Assembly (NCBI GenBank): GCA_902515625.1
Contig: CABXVD010000008.1
Span: 1 to 36,351 of the forward strand
Length of the DNA: 36,351 nucleotides
Reading direction: 5' to 3'
DNA from: an uncultured Pelagibacteraceae bacterium
Lineage (GTDB): Bacteria; Pseudomonadota; Alphaproteobacteria; Pelagibacterales; Pelagibacteraceae
In this document: piece by piece, positions 34,366 through 36,351 of the stretch
Layout: the number at the start of each line of letters is the position of its first letter
How positions within the stretch are numbered: position 1 is the first letter of the stretch
Notes under the pieces: model-generated
Told to the model about the DNA's origin: nothing
Database searches by the model: none
What the model saw: only the letters and a program-made list of their open reading frames with translations
Made by a program: the position numbers and the translations under genes

Positions 34366-36083
34366 TAAATCTCTGAATAATCCTTAACTTCTTTTTTCTT
34401 ACCTGGGTGTGTTGGTGCGCCTAAAAACGCTGGACCAACAGTTTGTGCATATTTCCATAAAGTACCAGATCCAAAATCGGATTTTCTAGCTTTCCATTTT
34501 CTTTTTCTTGAAGCTAATTCTTTTTTAGAAAGTCTGACATTGATAGTTCCTTTTTTGGCATCGATATCAATGATATCTCCATTACGTAAAAGACCTATAG
34601 GACCTCCTAGGGCAGCCTCAGGGCCCACATGACCGACACAAAAGCCTCTGGTAGCTCCAGAGAACCTTCCATCAGTTATAAGAGCTACTTTCTCCCCTTT
34701 ACCTTGTCCGTAGATTGCACCTGTTGTAGACAACATTTCTCTCATACCAGGACCTCCTACTGGTCCTTCGTATCTAATTATAATTACATCACCATCATTA
34801 TACTTTTTGCTTTGAACTGCTTTCATTGCACTTTCTTCATTGTCAAAACATCTTGCTTTTCCAGTAAATTGTAATTTTGCTAATCCAGCAACTTTTACTA
34901 TTGCTCCATCTGGAGCTAAGTTACCTTTTAAACCAACTACACCTCCTGTGGGTGATAATGGATCGTTATAAGATCTCATTACTTTTTGTTTAGGATTAAA
35001 TTTAATATTTTTTAAATTTTCTTTCATTGTTTTTCCAGTAACAGTCATGCAATCACCATGAATGTAGCCACCTTCATATAAAGTTTTTAATAACATTGGG
35101 ACACCACCTGCTAACCACATATCTTTTGCAACATATTTTCCACCTGGTTTTAAATCAGCAAGATAAGGAGTTCTTTTAAAAATTTTAGCAACGTCCATTA
35201 AGTCAAATTTTATTCCTGCTTCATTTGCAATTGCCGGTAAATGTAATCCAGCATTAGTAGAGCCACCTGTTGCAGCAACTATTGTTGCAGCATTTTCTAA
35301 AGCTTTTCTTGTTACAATATCTCTTGGCTTAATTTGTTTTTTTAAAAGTTGCATAACCATTTTGCCACTTTCTTTTGCATACTTATCTCTTTCTTCATAT
35401 GGAGCTGGAGTTCCTGCTGAATATGGTAACGCTAATCCAATAGCCTCAGATACACAGGCCATAGTATTTGCAGTAAATTGACCTCCACAAGCACCTGCAC
35501 TAGGACAAGCAACTAACTCTAATTTTCTAAGTTCTGCAGATGACATTTTACCTGATGAATGTTTTCCAACCGCTTCAAATACATCAACCACCGTTACATC
35601 TTTACCTTTATATCTTCCTGGAAGAATTGAACCTCCATAAATAAAAACACTTGGAACATTTAATCTAACCATCGACATCATTAAGCCTGGTAAAGATTTA
35701 TCACATCCTGCAATACCAACTAATGCATCATAACAATGTCCTCTGACTGTTAACTCAGCTGAGTCTGCAATAACCTCTCTAGAAATTAAAGAGGATTTCA
35801 TTCCTTCATGACCCATCGCAATTCCATCAGTAACAGTAATGGTACAAAATTCTCTTGGAGTTCCACCATTTGATCTGACGCCTTTTTTAACAGATTGAGC
35901 CTGTCTCATTAAAGCAATGTTACATGGAGCGGCCTCATTCCATGTAGAAACCACGCCAACAAAGGGTTTAGCAACATCTTTCTCGGTTTCTCCCATTGCA
36001 TAATAAAATGATCTGTGTGGAGCTCTATCTGCTCCTAATGATGTATGTCTACTTGGAAGTTTCTTTTTGTTAAATTTTGCCAT
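34365..36083 (-). CDS. ilvD: Dihydroxy-acid dehydratase
   Basis: The 572-residue protein has normal length. Cluster-binding cysteines are in [20 protein letters not shown] and [19 protein letters not shown]. Other IlvD/Edd blocks are [40 protein letters not shown] and [21 protein letters not shown]. It converts dihydroxy-isovalerate and dihydroxy-methylvalerate to the keto acids leading to valine and isoleucine. Its ATG overlaps the valS stop by 1 nt, so valine synthesis and valine charging are coded in one transcript. Confidence 0.96.
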   Translation of the reverse strand: MAKFNKKKLPSRHTSLGADRAPHRSFYYAMGETEKDVAKPFVGVVSTWNEAAPCNIALMRQAQSVKKGVRSNGGTPREFCTITVTDGIAMGHEGMKSSLISREVIADSAELTVRGHCYDALVGIAGCDKSLPGLMMSMVRLNVPSVFIYGGSILPGRYKGKDVTVVDVFEAVGKHSSGKMSSAELRKLELVACPSAGACGGQFTANTMACVSEAIGLALPYSAGTPAPYEERDKYAKESGKMVMQLLKKQIKPRDIVTRKALENAATIVAATGGSTNAGLHLPAIANEAGIKFDLMDVAKIFKRTPYLADLKPGGKYVAKDMWLAGGVPMLLKTLYEGGYIHGDCMTVTGKTMKENLKNIKFNPKQKVMRSYNDPLSPTGGVVGLKGNLAPDGAIVKVAGLAKLQFTGKARCFDNEESAMKAVQSKKYNDGDVIIIRYEGPVGGPGMREMLSTTGAIYGQGKGEKVALITDGRFSGATRGFCVGHVGPEAALGGPIGLLRNGDIIDIDAKKGTINVRLSKKELASRKRKWKARKSDFGSGTLWKYAQTVGPAFLGAPTHPGKKKEVKDYSEI

Positions 36084-36351
36084 TATATACCCTTTATTGT
36101 TATTGATATCTTATCAACATCGTTCTTTAAATTATTATAATTATTTTTTTCTTGTTCAACAATCTCTTTTGGTGCCCTATCTACAAAACTTTTATTTTCT
36201 AGTCTTTTAGATATCTTATGCATCTCTTGTTCTAATCGTTCTTGTTTGCTAGTTAAATTTTCTTTTATTAACTTTAAATCAACATCCTTATCAAAATAGA
36301 TCTTAAATAAATCACCTGAAACAACCATTGTCGCAGCTGGTTTATCTAAAT
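36083..36351 (-). CDS. valS: Valine--tRNA ligase, C-terminal end only (runs off the right edge)
   Basis: The frame is open to the right edge; about 89 residues are visible ([20 protein letters not shown] onward). They cover the end of the anticodon-binding region and the C-terminal coiled-coil arm: [20 protein letters not shown], then [20 protein letters not shown]. The signature [15 protein letters not shown] matches the ValS arm (family: xFVxxAPxEVVExE), which binds the tRNA elbow. The catalytic domain lies outside the window. It is followed by ilvD with a 1-nt overlap. Confidence 0.9.
   Translation of the reverse strand, partial: LDKPAATMVVSGDLFKIYFDKDVDLKLIKENLTSKQERLEQEMHKISKRLENKSFVDRAPKEIVEQEKNNYNNLKNDVDKISITIKGI

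Overview
The window looks like a piece of a Pelagibacterales (SAR11-type) alphaproteobacterial chromosome. It is very AT-rich, genes abut or overlap by 1-14 nt, no non-coding stretch exceeds about 180 bp, and the gene orders are alphaproteobacterial: argS - small membrane protein - nagZ - scpA - scpB - tatABC - serS; dgt divergent from erpA-xthA; ssb divergent from uvrA. I see no insertion sequence, integrase, phage gene, rRNA or CRISPR array. The assignment rests on recognised protein families and gene order read from the sequence, not on a database search.

Layout. 1-2000: the 5' part of a lytic murein transglycosylase gene, a RarD-type transporter, tRNA-Ser(UGA) and sdhE. 2016-5703: recG, a DUF502 membrane protein, a Tat-exported M48 metalloprotease and tRNA-Lys(UUU). 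5787-10979, minus strand: tgt, a periplasmic cyclophilin, coaD, gyrA and ssb. 11069-14573, plus strand: uvrA and a small PuuD-related membrane protein. 14575-24242, minus strand: a long run argS - TM protein - nagZ - scpAB - tatABC - serS - yajC - secDF covering protein export, chromosome segregation and wall recycling. 24239-26502: a frameshifted dgt and the divergent erpA-xthA pair. 26494-30621: a zinc island, znuCB-zur-Ldh-family dehydrogenase facing znuA, with two Zur-like palindromes between them. 30703-31998: a compact operon of a two-helix membrane protein, a thioredoxin-type arsenate reductase and an AqpS-like aquaporin. 32170-33135: a divergent PiT-like permease. 33160-36351, minus strand: manC, ilvD and the 3' end of valS.

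The most interesting material is at 26.5-33.1 kb. Zinc uptake and its regulator stand beside a probable arsenate reduction/arsenite exit operon. The Shine-Dalgarno of that operon lies inside a near-perfect 13-bp inverted repeat reaching its start codon, and the upstream arm contains a consensus TATAAT. A PiT-like permease with both halves of the family signature altered follows. Elsewhere, Tgt has lost two of its four zinc ligands and keeps the spacing exactly. dgt is split by a +1 shift at A8/A9 runs. The SPOR-protein position before nagZ holds only an 87-residue membrane protein. The Tgt change together with the His-rich zinc-uptake system fits life at very low zinc; that link is inference.
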